Assembly: GCF_900497695.1 (NCBI RefSeq)
Contig: NZ_UIDD01000007.1
Coordinates: 248,001 to 312,000, forward strand
Direction: 5' to 3'
Source: Pseudomonas wadenswilerensis
Lineage (GTDB): Bacteria; Pseudomonadota; Gammaproteobacteria; Pseudomonadales; Pseudomonadaceae
DNA length: 64,000 nucleotides
The position numbers were made by a program, and so were the translations under genes. This document shows, one piece after another, positions 35,154-44,403 of this stretch. The notes under the pieces were generated by a model. That model searched no databases. It had not been told where the DNA came from and saw only the letters and a list, made by a program, of their open reading frames with translations. Numbering within the stretch: position 1 is the stretch's first letter; each line of letters starts with the position of its first letter.

Positions 35154-37658
35154 TCAGGCCACGCTGATCAGCTCGATGCGTATGGCGCATTTCTTGTAGT
35201 CGGTTTGCTTGGAGATCGGGTCGGTGGCGTCCAGGGTGACTTTGTTGATCAGCTTGTTGGCGTCGAAGAACGGCACGAACACCAGCCCCCGTGGCGGTTT
35301 GTTACGGCCACGGGTCTCGATCCGTGCACGAATCTCGCCGCGCCGGCTGACCAGCTTCACTTCGCTGCCACGCCGGGCGTTGAGGGCCTTGGCGTCCTCC
35401 GGATGCATGTACACCAAGGCATCCGGCACCGCCTTGTACAGCTCTTCGACGCGCTGGGTCATGGTCCCGGTGTGCCAGTGTTCGAGTACCCGGCCGGTGC
35501 TGAGCCAGAACGGATAGTCGGCATCCGGCGCTTCGGCCGGCGGCTCGTAGGGCAGGGCGAAGATGATCGCCTTCTTGTCCGGGTAGCCGTAGAACTGCAC
35601 GCCGCTGCCTGCCTCGACATAGGGGTCGAGGCCTTCGCGGTAGCGCCAGCGGGTTTCCTTGCCGTCGACCACCGGCCAGCGCAAGCCGCGCTCGCTGTGG
35701 TAGCGGTCGAAGGCGGCCAGGTCATGGCCGTGGCCACGGCCAAACTGGGCGTACTCTTCGAACAGGCCTTTTTGCGGGTAGAAACCAAAGGCCTTGGCTT
35801 CATCGTTCTGGTAGCCGGCCTCCATTTGCTCGACCGGGAACTGATCGACCTGGCCATTTTTATACAGCACCTCGAACAGGGTCTTGCCCTTGTATTCGGG
35901 GGCCTTGGCCAGCAACTCGGCGGGCCAGACCTCGTCGGTGGTAAAGCGCTTGGAAAACTCCATCAGCTGCCACAGGTCCGAACGGGCCTCGCCCGGGGCC
36001 GTCACCAGTTGATGCCAGAACTGGGTGCGGCGTTCAGCGTTGCCGAACGCGCCTTCCTTCTCCACCCACATGGCACTGGGCAGGATCAGGTCGGCGGCCT
36101 GGGCCGACACGGTCGGGTAGACATCCGAGACGATCACGAAGTTCTCCGGCTTGCGCCAGCCCGGCAACACCTCCTGCATGATATTGGGCCCGGCGTGCAT
36201 GTTGTTGCTGGCCTGGGTCCAGTACACATTGAGCACGCCGTCCTTGAGCATGCGGCTCTGCTGCACGGCGTGAAAACCGACCTTTTCCTGGAGGGTCCCG
36301 GCAGGCAGCTTCCAGATCTTTTCGGCGGTGGCGCGGTGCTTGGGGTTGGTCACCACCAGGTCAGCGGGCAAACGGTGCGAGAAGGTCCCGACCTCGCGGG
36401 CGGTGCCACAGGCCGAGGGCTGGCCGGTGAGCGAGAAGGGGCTGTTGCCCGGCTCGCTGATCTTGCCGGTGAGCAGGTGGATGTTGTAGATCAGGTTGTT
36501 GGCCCACACCCCACGGGTGTGCTGGTTGAAGCCCATGGTCCAGAACGACACCACTTTGCGCTTGGGGTCGGCGTATAGCTCGGCCAGCGCCTTCAGGCGC
36601 TCCTCTGGCACGCCCGATTCCTTCGCCGCGCGCTCCAGGGTGTAGGGCCGCACGAACGCGGCGAACTGCTCGAAGTCGATATCGCTCCAGGTGTTGGCCT
36701 TGTCGGCGTTCTTGGCCTTGGCTTCCCGTGGATCGTCGGCGCGCAGGCCGTAGCCGATATCGTCGGCGCCCCGGGCAAAGCGTGTGTGCTTGCTGATGAA
36801 GTCCTTGTTCACTGCGCCGCTTTCGATGATGTGGTTGGCGATGTAGTTGAGGATCAGCAGGTCGGTTTGTGGTTTGAACACCATGGGGATGTCGGCCAGG
36901 TCGAAGCTGCGGTGCTCGAAGGTCGACAGCACCGCCACCTTGACCTGCGGCTGGCTCAGGCGGCGGTCGGTGACCCGGCTCCAGAGGATCGGGTGCATCT
37001 CGGCCATGTTCGAGCCCCAGAGCACGAAGGCGTCGGTGGCTTCGATGTCGTCATAGCAGCCCATCGGCTCGTCCATGCCGAAGGTGCGCATGAAGCCCAT
37101 CACCGCCGAGGCCATGCAGTGGCGGGCGTTGGGGTCGATGTTGTTGCTGCGAAAGCCGGCCTTCATCAGCTTGTTGGCGGCGTAGCCTTCCCACACCGTC
37201 CATTGCCCGGAGCCGAACATGCCGATCGCTTCCGGGCCCTTGTTTTTCAGTGCTTCCTTGTACTTGGCGGCCATGATGTCGAAGGCCTTGTCCCAACTGA
37301 TCGGCTGGAACTCGCCCTGCTTGTCGTACTGGCCGTTGCGCATGCGCAGCAACGGCTGGGTCAGGCGGTCGTTGCCGTACATGATCTTCGACAGGAAGTA
37401 GCCCTTGACGCAGTTGAGGCCGCGATTGACCTCCGCCTTGACGTCGCCATGGGTCGCCACCACGCGGTTGTCGCGGGTGGCGACCATCACGCTGCAGCCG
37501 GTGCCGCAAAACCGGCACGGCGCCTTGTTCCAGTTCAGGGTGACCAGGTCGGCCTCGGTCACCAGGTTGCTGGCATCGGTAAAGATCGGCAGGCCGGCTG
37601 CGGCGGCAGCGATGGCGGCGGCCTGGGCCTTGGCGAATTCACGGCGGGTCATGCTCAT
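35154..37658 (-). CDS. napA: Periplasmic nitrate reductase catalytic subunit NapA
   Basis: An 834-residue molybdoenzyme, the usual length. Tat signal [20 protein letters not shown]; [4Fe-4S] ligands Cys48, Cys51, Cys55 and Cys83 (CRFCGTGC ... NCVKGYF); the molybdenum ligand Cys181 in ARHCMASA; bis-MGD contacts such as [16 protein letters not shown] and the C-terminal [13 protein letters not shown]. It reduces nitrate to nitrite in the periplasm, using electrons from NapB. Its presence means the organism can use nitrate for redox balancing. The start overlaps napD by 4 bases. Confidence 0.95.
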   Translation of the reverse strand: MSMTRREFAKAQAAAIAAAAAGLPIFTDASNLVTEADLVTLNWNKAPCRFCGTGCSVMVATRDNRVVATHGDVKAEVNRGLNCVKGYFLSKIMYGNDRLTQPLLRMRNGQYDKQGEFQPISWDKAFDIMAAKYKEALKNKGPEAIGMFGSGQWTVWEGYAANKLMKAGFRSNNIDPNARHCMASAVMGFMRTFGMDEPMGCYDDIEATDAFVLWGSNMAEMHPILWSRVTDRRLSQPQVKVAVLSTFEHRSFDLADIPMVFKPQTDLLILNYIANHIIESGAVNKDFISKHTRFARGADDIGYGLRADDPREAKAKNADKANTWSDIDFEQFAAFVRPYTLERAAKESGVPEERLKALAELYADPKRKVVSFWTMGFNQHTRGVWANNLIYNIHLLTGKISEPGNSPFSLTGQPSACGTAREVGTFSHRLPADLVVTNPKHRATAEKIWKLPAGTLQEKVGFHAVQQSRMLKDGVLNVYWTQASNNMHAGPNIMQEVLPGWRKPENFVIVSDVYPTVSAQAADLILPSAMWVEKEGAFGNAERRTQFWHQLVTAPGEARSDLWQLMEFSKRFTTDEVWPAELLAKAPEYKGKTLFEVLYKNGQVDQFPVEQMEAGYQNDEAKAFGFYPQKGLFEEYAQFGRGHGHDLAAFDRYHSERGLRWPVVDGKETRWRYREGLDPYVEAGSGVQFYGYPDKKAIIFALPYEPPAEAPDADYPFWLSTGRVLEHWHTGTMTQRVEELYKAVPDALVYMHPEDAKALNARRGSEVKLVSRRGEIRARIETRGRNKPPRGLVFVPFFDANKLINKVTLDATDPISKQTDYKKCAIRIELISVA

Positions 37659-37915
37659 GGGCTGTCTCCTTCTGGGGCGAGGAGTTCGTGGTAGATCAGG
37701 GCGGCGTTGAGCACGCCGGGCAGGCTGTTGATCTGTTCGATGCGTTGCAGGATCTGCTGTTCATCGCTTGCCTCGAGCACCACCACCAGCTTGCCGGCGG
37801 CGCTTTGCCGGTGCAGTTCGAGGTGGTCGAGCAGGCGCAGGTTGGCTTTCACCGCCTCGAGCAGTTCGGGGCGGGCGTGTACCACCAGGCTGGCAATGTG
37901 CAGGGCTTCATCCAT
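37655..37915 (-). CDS. napD: NapA-maturation chaperone NapD
   Basis: An 86-residue cytosolic chaperone of the NapD family: [26 protein letters not shown], the conserved [31 protein letters not shown]. NapD binds the Tat signal of NapA until the Mo and Fe-S cofactors are in place. Its stop overlaps the NapA start codon (ATGA), coupling their synthesis. Confidence 0.9.
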   Translation of the reverse strand: MDEALHIASLVVHARPELLEAVKANLRLLDHLELHRQSAAGKLVVVLEASDEQQILQRIEQINSLPGVLNAALIYHELLAPEGDSP

Positions 37916-37945
37916 GGGCTGGCTCCAGTAGTCTGCGGGCGCGGG

Positions 37946-38116
37946 CTATCCGTTGGGTGGGCCGGGCGGGCCGTAGAGCAGCTGGTAAAACCAGACGAGA
38001 AAGCCATAGCCGCCGACAATGGCGACCGAGAGCAAGGGGAACAGGCAGACAACCAGAAACACGAACAGCAGGGTTTCCTTTCTGCGCGCAATCTTCTGTT
38101 CTTCAGCCAGTGACAT
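37946..38116 (-). CDS. napE: Small membrane subunit NapE
   Basis: A 56-residue protein, first gene of the nap operon: a basic N-terminus (MSLAEEQKIARRKE) followed by one long transmembrane segment LLFVFLVVCLFPLLSVAIVG, and a short Pro/Gly-rich tail. Length and layout fit NapE, whose role is unknown. In this frame an upstream extension exists, but MSLAEEQK at 38116 is the family start. It lies 30 bases before napD. No napF was found in the operon. Confidence 0.85.
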   Translation of the reverse strand: MSLAEEQKIARRKETLLFVFLVVCLFPLLSVAIVGGYGFLVWFYQLLYGPPGPPNG

Positions 38117-38208
38117 GGAGCGATCTCCAGTCGAAAGTGAACTGAGCCTAGTCCAGCCTTCCATGCGCCGGCCGTGTGGCGCGACCAACGGTATACACGG
38201 CCTGCAGC

Positions 38209-38235
38209 TTGACAAGGCAATCGGTGATCTACACT
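38209..38235 (+). promoter_or_regulatory. Weak sigma-70-like promoter candidate for the DUF3302 gene
   Basis: TTGACA (38209-38214) and TACACT (38230-38235) with a 15-base spacer, 37 bases before the ATG at 38273. The spacer is short for a strong promoter. No canonical Anr/FNR site (TTGAT-N4-ATCAA) was found between this gene and divergent napE. Confidence 0.25.
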
Positions 38236-38272
38236 CAAGCCACTGCTCACAGCACAGCGCCGGTAAGCGATC

Positions 38273-38623
38273 ATGCTCGATTACTTCGCCTTGGGTTTGT
38301 TGATTTTCGTCGGCCTGGTGCTGTTCTACGGGATCATTGTGTTGCACGACATCCCCTACGAAATTGCCGTGCACCGCAATCATCCGCACCAGGATGCGAT
38401 CCATGCCACCGGCTGGGTCAGCCTGTTCACCCTGCATGCGCTGTGGCCGTTCCTGTGGATCTGGGCGATGCTCTACCGCGAAGATCGCGGCTGGGGGTTC
38501 GGCGACGGCAAGTCGCCGCAAAACCATGTGCTGCGCCTGGAACAACAGGTACTCGAACTGCAACAACGCCTCGACCGACTCGAAGGAACATCCGCCGCTG
38601 ACGAACGCGGCGAAGGCATCTGA
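38273..38623 (+). CDS. DUF3302 inner-membrane protein (YiaW-like)
   Basis: A 116-residue protein with two hydrophobic helices (YFALGLLIFVGLVLFYGIIV and SLFTLHALWPFLWIWAML), the intervening HDIPYEIAVHRNHPHQDAIH loop, and a C-terminal coiled coil (LEQQVLELQQRLDRLEG). This matches the DUF3302/YiaW family, which is usually encoded next to a YiaV-type HlyD protein, exactly as here (3 bases apart). Function unknown; probably a partner of the next protein in an export or envelope complex. Confidence 0.82.
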   Translation: MLDYFALGLLIFVGLVLFYGIIVLHDIPYEIAVHRNHPHQDAIHATGWVSLFTLHALWPFLWIWAMLYREDRGWGFGDGKSPQNHVLRLEQQVLELQQRLDRLEGTSAADERGEGI

Positions 38624-38626
38624 GCC

Positions 38627-39586
38627 ATGGACCTGCTACTGATCCTTACCTACGCCGCGATCTGCGTGGCGATCTTCAAGCTGTTTCGCATCCCGCTGAA
38701 CAAATGGACCGTGCCCACTGCGGTACTCGGTGGCATCGTCATGATCGGTGCGCTGATCTTCACCATGAACTACAACCACCCGTATTCGGAGGTAGCGCGT
38801 TCGTATTTCGTCTCGGTGCCGGTGATCCCGGTGGTCACCGGCAAAGTGATCGAGGTGCCGGTCAAGGGCAACCAGCCGCTGGAGAAGGGCGATGTGCTGT
38901 TTCGCATCGACCCGGCGCCGTTCGAGCACCGCTTGCGCTCGCTCAAGGCGCAGATCGTCGCCGCCAGGGGGGATCTGTACCGCATCAACGAGCTGATCAA
39001 ACGCAACTTCGGCACCCGCCGCGAGCAGGAAGCGGCCATCGCCCGGGTCGACGACCTGCAGGCGCAGCTGGACAACGCCCAGTTCGAACTCGACAGCACC
39101 GTGGTGCGGGCGCCGAGCAAGGGCTATGTCACCCATGTATCGTTGCGCGCCGGGATGATGGCCAGTGCCTTGCCGCTGCGCCCGTCGATGGTGTTCATCC
39201 CTGAAGAGGGCCAGTACTTCGCCGCCTGGATGCGCCAGAACAGCCTGTTGCGCCTGGTGCCCGGCGATGACGCGGAAGTGGCCTTCGACGGCATTCCGGG
39301 CAAGGTGTTTCACGGCAAGGTCAAGAATGTCATCGCGGTGATAGGCGAAGGCCAGGTCCAGCCCTCCGGCAACCTGGTCAGCTACACAGGCTCCCCCCCG
39401 GCAGGGCGGGTACCGGTGATCATCGAAATCGACGACCCGGCGTTCGCCCAGTACGCCAAGCAGATGCCCGGCGGTGCCTATGGCCAGGCAGCGCTGTACA
39501 GCAAGCACTTTCCGCATATCGCCACCATGCGCAAGATCCTCCTGCGCATGGCCGCGTGGATGAACTACATCTTCCCGTTCCACTGA
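38627..39586 (+). CDS. HlyD-family membrane fusion protein (YiaV-like)
   Basis: A 319-residue periplasmic adaptor with N-terminal hydrophobic helices (LILTYAAICVAIFKLF and GGIVMIGALIFTMNY), a biotinyl-lipoyl-like half (VTGKVIEVPVKGNQPLEKGDVLFRID), a coiled coil (RLRSLKAQIVAARGDLYRI ... AIARVDDLQAQLDNAQFEL) and the second lipoyl half (TVVRAPSKGYVTHVSLRAGMM). Partners YiaW in the same arrangement as E. coli yiaVW. No outer-membrane or inner-membrane pump gene is adjacent, so its export partner is unknown. Confidence 0.85.
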   Translation: MDLLLILTYAAICVAIFKLFRIPLNKWTVPTAVLGGIVMIGALIFTMNYNHPYSEVARSYFVSVPVIPVVTGKVIEVPVKGNQPLEKGDVLFRIDPAPFEHRLRSLKAQIVAARGDLYRINELIKRNFGTRREQEAAIARVDDLQAQLDNAQFELDSTVVRAPSKGYVTHVSLRAGMMASALPLRPSMVFIPEEGQYFAAWMRQNSLLRLVPGDDAEVAFDGIPGKVFHGKVKNVIAVIGEGQVQPSGNLVSYTGSPPAGRVPVIIEIDDPAFAQYAKQMPGGAYGQAALYSKHFPHIATMRKILLRMAAWMNYIFPFH

Positions 39587-39600
39587 CGGCGTGCAAATGT

Positions 39601-40213
39601 GCGACCTGTGGGAGCGGGCTTTGCCAGCGATGAGGCCGGTACAGCCAGCACATCAGGTGTCGCCTGGATTACGACCTCTGTGGGAGCTGGCCTTGCCGGC
39701 GATGAGGCCGGTACAGCCAACACATCAAGTGTCGCCTGGATTACGACCGCTGCGCGCTCGATCGCTGGCAAGGCCAGCTCCCACAAGTCCGGCGTACACG
39801 GATCCACTGTGGGAGCTGGCTTGCCAGCGATGAGGCCGGTACAGCCAGCACATCAAGTGTCGTCTGGATTACGACCGCTGCGCGCTCGATCGCTGGCAAG
39901 GCCAGCTCCCACAAGTCCGGCGTACAGAAATCCACTGTGGGAGCTGGCTTGCCAGCGATGAGGCTGGTACAGCCAGCACATCAGGTGTCGCCTGGATTAC
40001 GACCGCTTCGCGCTCGATCGCTGGCAAGGCCAGCTCCCACAAGTCCGGCGTACACGGATCCACTGTGGGAGCTGGCTTGCCAGCGATGAGGCCGGTACAG
40101 CCAGCACATCAGGTGTCGCCTGGATTACGACCGCTTCGCGCTCGATCGCTGGCAAGGCCAGCTCCCACAGGATTGGCGCTATATCTGTAGGAGCGGGCTT
40201 GCCCCGCGATGAG
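39601..40213. repeat. REP/BIME array, about five units, no gene
   Basis: A tandem array of ~128-base units between the HlyD gene and the signalling cluster. Each unit has TGTGGGAGCTGGCTTGCC and GGCAAGGCCAGCTCCCACA arms around the same conserved spacer as the array at 33 kb, but in the opposite orientation relative to the window (CGACCGC-GCGCTCGATCG). Full-unit starts near 39680, 39808, 39936 and 40064, with partial units at each end; the right end switches to the TAGGAGCGGGCTTGCCCCGC variant. Confidence 0.92.
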
Positions 40214-40228
40214 GCCATTGCTGCAGCG

Positions 40229-41632
40229 CTAGGCCGCCCGCGCCTGACGTATTGGCAGTTCGATCCTGAATGTAGTGCCGGCACCGAGCTCGCTGTGCAC
40301 GCGGATTTCCCCTCGATGGCGCTTGATGATCCCGTACGACAACGACAATCCCAGCCCCGTACCCTGGCCAACCGGCTTGGTGGTGTAGAAGGGGTCGAAG
40401 ATCTTTTGCAGGCTGTCGGCGGCTATGCCCGAGCCATTGTCGGCCACTTCAATCCATACCTGCTCGCCCTCGCAGCCGGTACGCAGGGTGATGGTGCCGC
40501 GCTCCGGGCCAATGGCCTGGGCGGCATTGACCACCAGGTTCATGATCACCTGGTTGATCTGCGAGGGCAGGCATTCGACCTCGGGCAACGGCGCATAGTC
40601 CTTGAGCACATCGGCCTTGTACTTGAGTTCGCTGGCAACGATGTTCAGGGTCGACTCGATACCCTGCTGCAGATTGGTCCACTGCCAGTCCTGGCTGGAG
40701 TCCACCCGGGAGAAGTCCTTGAGGTCCTTGACGATCTGGCCAACGCGGCTGATGCCGTCCTTGGACTCGCGGATCAGCTGGGGAATGTCCTCGAGGATGT
40801 AGTCCAGTTCGATCTCGGTGCGCAGTTTCGCCAGGCTTGCACTCAGCGCTGTCGGGTCGATGGCCGTCTCGGCGTCGCGGTAGGCCTTGAGCATGTCCTG
40901 CAAGCGGCTGAAATAGTCGTCCAGCGCCCCCAGGTTGGATGATACGAAGCCAATCGGGTTGTTGACCTCGTGGGCGACGCCTGCCGCCAACTGGCCCAGG
41001 GACGCAAGTTTCTCCGATTGCACCAGTTGGCTTTCCAGCAGCTTGCGCTCGTCGATCTCCCGTTGCAGCGCGGCGCTGGCCTGGGTCAATGCCAGGGTGC
41101 GCTGCTCGACCCGCTGTTCCAGTTGGTTCATCTGCAACTGGGCACGGGCGGTCATTTCCCACTTGGTGGTGAGGGTGTTGGCCATCTGCAGGACTTCGAT
41201 GTTGTCGAACGGTTTTTTCAGGATGAGCAGGCGGTCATGGCCGTTCAGGCGGTCGAGCAACTCGTCCCAGGAGTAGTCCGAATACGCCGTGCACACCACC
41301 ACCTGCAGCAACGGGTCGTGTTGCCACAGCGCTTCAATGGTCTGCGCGCCATCCCAGCCATCGGGCATGCGCATGTCGACGAAGGCCAGGGCGTAGGGCC
41401 GCTGGTGGCTCGCTGCATCGAGCAGTTTGCCCAGGCCTTCCTGGCCACCGTAGGCCGAATCGAGTTCGAACACGGTGGTGACGGCCTTGGGTGCTTCGCC
41501 GAACAGGGCGTTTTCCAGGGCATCGAGATCGGGGTTGGAGGCGCATTCCGGGGCCAGGATCTTGCGAAAATCGTCATGGATCGCCGGCGTGTCGTCGATC
41601 AGCAGGATGCGCCGGTTGCAGGGCTCGGTCAT
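40229..41632 (-). CDS. Receiver-histidine kinase fusion (REC-HisKA-HATPase)
   Basis: A 467-residue cytosolic hybrid. Receiver (about 8-160) with acidic pocket IDDT, phospho-acceptor Asp86 in FVDMRMP and conserved Lys in LKKPFDNIE. A coiled coil (about 160-205) leads to HisKA with His221 in AHEVNNPIGFV, then HATPase (INQVIMNLVVNAAQAI, ADNGSGIA, GQGTGLGLSL). It lacks membrane helices, so signals arrive via the receiver, presumably phosphorylated by the membrane kinase gene just upstream, which its start overlaps by 4 bases. The receiver is closely related to those of the two GGDEF-EAL proteins nearby. Confidence 0.88.
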   Translation of the reverse strand: MTEPCNRRILLIDDTPAIHDDFRKILAPECASNPDLDALENALFGEAPKAVTTVFELDSAYGGQEGLGKLLDAASHQRPYALAFVDMRMPDGWDGAQTIEALWQHDPLLQVVVCTAYSDYSWDELLDRLNGHDRLLILKKPFDNIEVLQMANTLTTKWEMTARAQLQMNQLEQRVEQRTLALTQASAALQREIDERKLLESQLVQSEKLASLGQLAAGVAHEVNNPIGFVSSNLGALDDYFSRLQDMLKAYRDAETAIDPTALSASLAKLRTEIELDYILEDIPQLIRESKDGISRVGQIVKDLKDFSRVDSSQDWQWTNLQQGIESTLNIVASELKYKADVLKDYAPLPEVECLPSQINQVIMNLVVNAAQAIGPERGTITLRTGCEGEQVWIEVADNGSGIAADSLQKIFDPFYTTKPVGQGTGLGLSLSYGIIKRHRGEIRVHSELGAGTTFRIELPIRQARAA

Positions 41633-43437
41633 GATTCACCTTCGGCGATTATCAACGGGATTTGCAGGACGAAGCGGGCACCCTTGCCCGGCCCGTCGCT
41701 GTAGGCCGCCAGGTGGCCGTTCATTTCCACCGCGGCCAGGGCGCAGCTGTGCAGGCCGAAACCATGGCCTTCCTTGCGGGTGGTAAAGCCGTGGGCAAAG
41801 ATCCGCGTCATGTTTTCCGGGGCAATGCCTTCGCCTTCGTCGGTGACGCTGATCTGCAGGGTGTCGTCGAGCCGGTTGACCCCCAGGGTCATGTTGCGGG
41901 CGTGATTGCACACGTCCGACATAGCGTATTTGGCGTTGCTGATCAGGTTGATCAGAATCAGCAGCAGGCGGTGTTTATCGCCCATGATCCGCGGTACTTC
42001 GTCGTACTCCTTGAGCACCGTAACGTGGTGGCGGGTGAGGGCGCCGGCGTTCATGCGCAGGGCATCTTCGAGCAGCGTGCTGACCACCAGCGGCTCCAGC
42101 AACGTGCTGGCCCCGGCATAGGATTGCTGGGTGGCGACGATGTCCTTGATGTGATCGACGCTCTTGCTCAACTGGGTCAGCTCATCGGCCATTTCCTTCT
42201 GCTCCAGGCTGATCGCCTCGACCAGCTGGTTGAGGTAACCAGGGAGCATTTTGCCTTTGGCGTCTTCGCTCAGGTAACGCCCCAGGTCGTCGGGGTGCTC
42301 ATTGATCAGCTGCATGGCCTTGCCCAGGCCCAGAGCCTTGCTGTTGCGCAGCTTGCGGGTCACCAGGTCGGCGGAAATGTTCACGCTGTTGAGCACGTTG
42401 CCGACATTATGCAGAACGTTGGTGGCGATTTCCGCCATGCCGGCCTGGCGCGCGGTGTCGAGCAGTTCGCTCTGGGTGTCCTTGAGCTGGCGGGTGCGCT
42501 CCTCGACCCGTTGCTCGAGCTCGTCGTTGGCACTGACCAGCGCGCGGTTGACCCGGTTGATCTCGCCAAAGCTGCGCATCAGGCGTATGCCCATGTAGAT
42601 CAACAGCAGGACCAGCAGGGTGGAGAACACCAGCAGGTAGAAATGGTACTGCTGGTCGACCAGGGTGGCGGCACGCTCGTCGCGATCGAGCATCAACGTG
42701 ATGTCGTCCAGGCGTTCGGCCACCGGCACTGCCTCGATCTGTTCAAGCAGTTGGTTGACCTTGGGTTGCTCGCGCAGGATCAAGGCAATGTGGTTGCTGA
42801 GGATATCGATGGGGGCGTGGAACTCGACAGGCAGGCGCTCTTTGTTGATGGCCAGCTTGTTCAACCCGACCAGTATGTCGGCGGCCTTGTCATCGGTGGT
42901 CATCTGGGCGAACTCGAGGCTGCTGAGCATCAGGTCGTAGGTGTCGGTGGCAATGTTGTGCAGGCGCAGTTTGTCGGCATCTGCAAGCTGCCCTAGCTGG
43001 GCCTGGATACCATCTTCGGCGGTCGGTAAAAAGGCCAGGGAATTGCGCAGCACGGCGTTATGCGACTTGAACTGTTCCACCAGCCGCGACTTCTGCGCCA
43101 GGGCGCCCTGGTAATCGGCGTAGGCCGTGCGCCAGGCGGGTGTATCGCTGTGGCCATGCAGGGCCTCTGTGGTTTCGAACGCCTGCCACAGGCGCGTCAT
43201 CTCCACCAGCGGCGACACCAGCGGGTCATAGTTGTAGCTGATGGTGATGCGCGCCTTGAGGATCTCGTTTTCCCATTGCGAGTCGTATTGCTTGATCTGC
43301 CGGACCAGGTCGCGGGCCCGGGCGTAGGTTTCGGTTTCATCGGCCTTGGACATGATGTACAGGTACACCAGTACCGAGGCCAACAGCGCCGCACTGGCGC
43401 CCAACAGGAACAGACCGTGCCGGTGGGTCAGTCTCAT
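41629..43437 (-). CDS. Membrane histidine kinase with DAHL-type sensor
   Basis: A 602-residue kinase. Two transmembrane helices (about 8-27 and 267-287, LVFSTLLVLLLIYMGI) bracket a large all-helical periplasmic sensor of the DAHL type. A coiled coil follows (NRALVSANDELEQRVEERTRQLKDT). The H-box is the variant VLHNVGNVLNS rather than HELRTPL, and HATPase has LINLISNAKYAM and EGHGFGLHS. The start at 43437 is chosen because GGAGG lies ahead, and its ATG overlaps the stop of the diheme peroxidase gene (ATGA). Signal unknown; coupling to the peroxidase suggests a redox link. Confidence 0.83.
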   Translation of the reverse strand: MRLTHRHGLFLLGASAALLASVLVYLYIMSKADETETYARARDLVRQIKQYDSQWENEILKARITISYNYDPLVSPLVEMTRLWQAFETTEALHGHSDTPAWRTAYADYQGALAQKSRLVEQFKSHNAVLRNSLAFLPTAEDGIQAQLGQLADADKLRLHNIATDTYDLMLSSLEFAQMTTDDKAADILVGLNKLAINKERLPVEFHAPIDILSNHIALILREQPKVNQLLEQIEAVPVAERLDDITLMLDRDERAATLVDQQYHFYLLVFSTLLVLLLIYMGIRLMRSFGEINRVNRALVSANDELEQRVEERTRQLKDTQSELLDTARQAGMAEIATNVLHNVGNVLNSVNISADLVTRKLRNSKALGLGKAMQLINEHPDDLGRYLSEDAKGKMLPGYLNQLVEAISLEQKEMADELTQLSKSVDHIKDIVATQQSYAGASTLLEPLVVSTLLEDALRMNAGALTRHHVTVLKEYDEVPRIMGDKHRLLLILINLISNAKYAMSDVCNHARNMTLGVNRLDDTLQISVTDEGEGIAPENMTRIFAHGFTTRKEGHGFGLHSCALAAVEMNGHLAAYSDGPGKGARFVLQIPLIIAEGES

Positions 43438-44393
43438 AACGGTTTGCCCTCCCATTCACCGGTCAGGGTCTTGAGGAACTGGACGATCAGCGCCTGGTCC
43501 TCGGCGCTTGGCGTGCGCCCGAGCTGATAGCGGAACATGACCTCGACCGCCGCTTCCAGGGTCGCTGCCGAGCCGTCATGAAAGTACGGTGCGGTGACCG
43601 CGACATTGCGCAGGCTGGGCACTTTGAACACATGCCGGTCGTCCTCGTCACCGGTGACGTTGTAGCGCCCCAGGTCTGCCTCGCTCGGGTTGCCGCGGTC
43701 TTTGAAGTAGTCACCCAGCACACCGAATTTCTGGAACATGTTGCCGCCGATGTTCACCCCCTGGTGACAGGCGATGCAGCCATACTCCTGAAAGCGCTGA
43801 TAGCCGTATTTTTCTTCGGTTGTGAGGGCCTCGGTGTTGCCTTGCAGGTAACGGTCGAAGCGCGAGCCGGGGGTGAGCAAGGTGCGCTGGAAGGTGGCCA
43901 GGGCATTCTGGATGCTGTGCTCGCTCACGCCTTCGCTGTAGGCCTGGGCAAAGCCGCTGCGGTACTGCGGGTCGGCGGCAATGCGTTGCACCACTACCGT
44001 CCAGTCGCTGCCCATTTCCGTCGGGCTTTGCACCACCAGGTGCGCTTGCTGCTCCAGGGTTTGCGCGCGGCCATCCCAGAACTGGCGAAAATTCAGGCTG
44101 GCGTTGAATACACTGGGGGTATTGACCGGCAAGGGCTTGGCATCGACGCCGAGCGAGCGCGGCAAACGGTCGGCACCGCCATGGTCGAGTTGATGACAAC
44201 TGGCGCAGGACAGGCTGTTGTTGCTCGACAGACGTGGATCGTTGAACAGCTTGCGGCCCAGTTCGACCCGCTCGGCAGCCAGTACCGGTAGGGCCGGCAG
44301 CGGCATGAACGGCCCGCCAACGCTTTGTGCCAGGGCCACGGCGCTGGCGCCAAGGGTTGCTGCAACTACCAGCAAGGGGAGGGGTTGTGCCAT
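43434..44393 (-). CDS. Diheme cytochrome c peroxidase (MauG/CcpA-like)
   Basis: A 319-residue periplasmic protein: signal peptide MAQPLPLLVVAATLGASAVALAQS, then two heme sites CASCH (about 63-67) and CIACH (about 205-209). KLFNDPRLS at the start, SCASCHQLDHGGAD, and the final VPSLRNVAVTAPYFHDGS are typical of bacterial cytochrome c peroxidases, which reduce H2O2 in the periplasm. Its 3' end overlaps the start of the DAHL kinase by 4 bases, and it begins 11 bases after the GGDEF-EAL gene. That places an oxidative-stress enzyme inside a signalling operon. Confidence 0.87.
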   Translation of the reverse strand: MAQPLPLLVVAATLGASAVALAQSVGGPFMPLPALPVLAAERVELGRKLFNDPRLSSNNSLSCASCHQLDHGGADRLPRSLGVDAKPLPVNTPSVFNASLNFRQFWDGRAQTLEQQAHLVVQSPTEMGSDWTVVVQRIAADPQYRSGFAQAYSEGVSEHSIQNALATFQRTLLTPGSRFDRYLQGNTEALTTEEKYGYQRFQEYGCIACHQGVNIGGNMFQKFGVLGDYFKDRGNPSEADLGRYNVTGDEDDRHVFKVPSLRNVAVTAPYFHDGSAATLEAAVEVMFRYQLGRTPSAEDQALIVQFLKTLTGEWEGKPL

Positions 44394-44403
44394 CCATGCG
44401 CTC

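Noticed and set aside
38117..38272. Anr/FNR site TTGACAAGGCAATC upstream of napE
   Set aside because: Only the first half resembles TTGAT-N4-ATCAA; the second half does not match.
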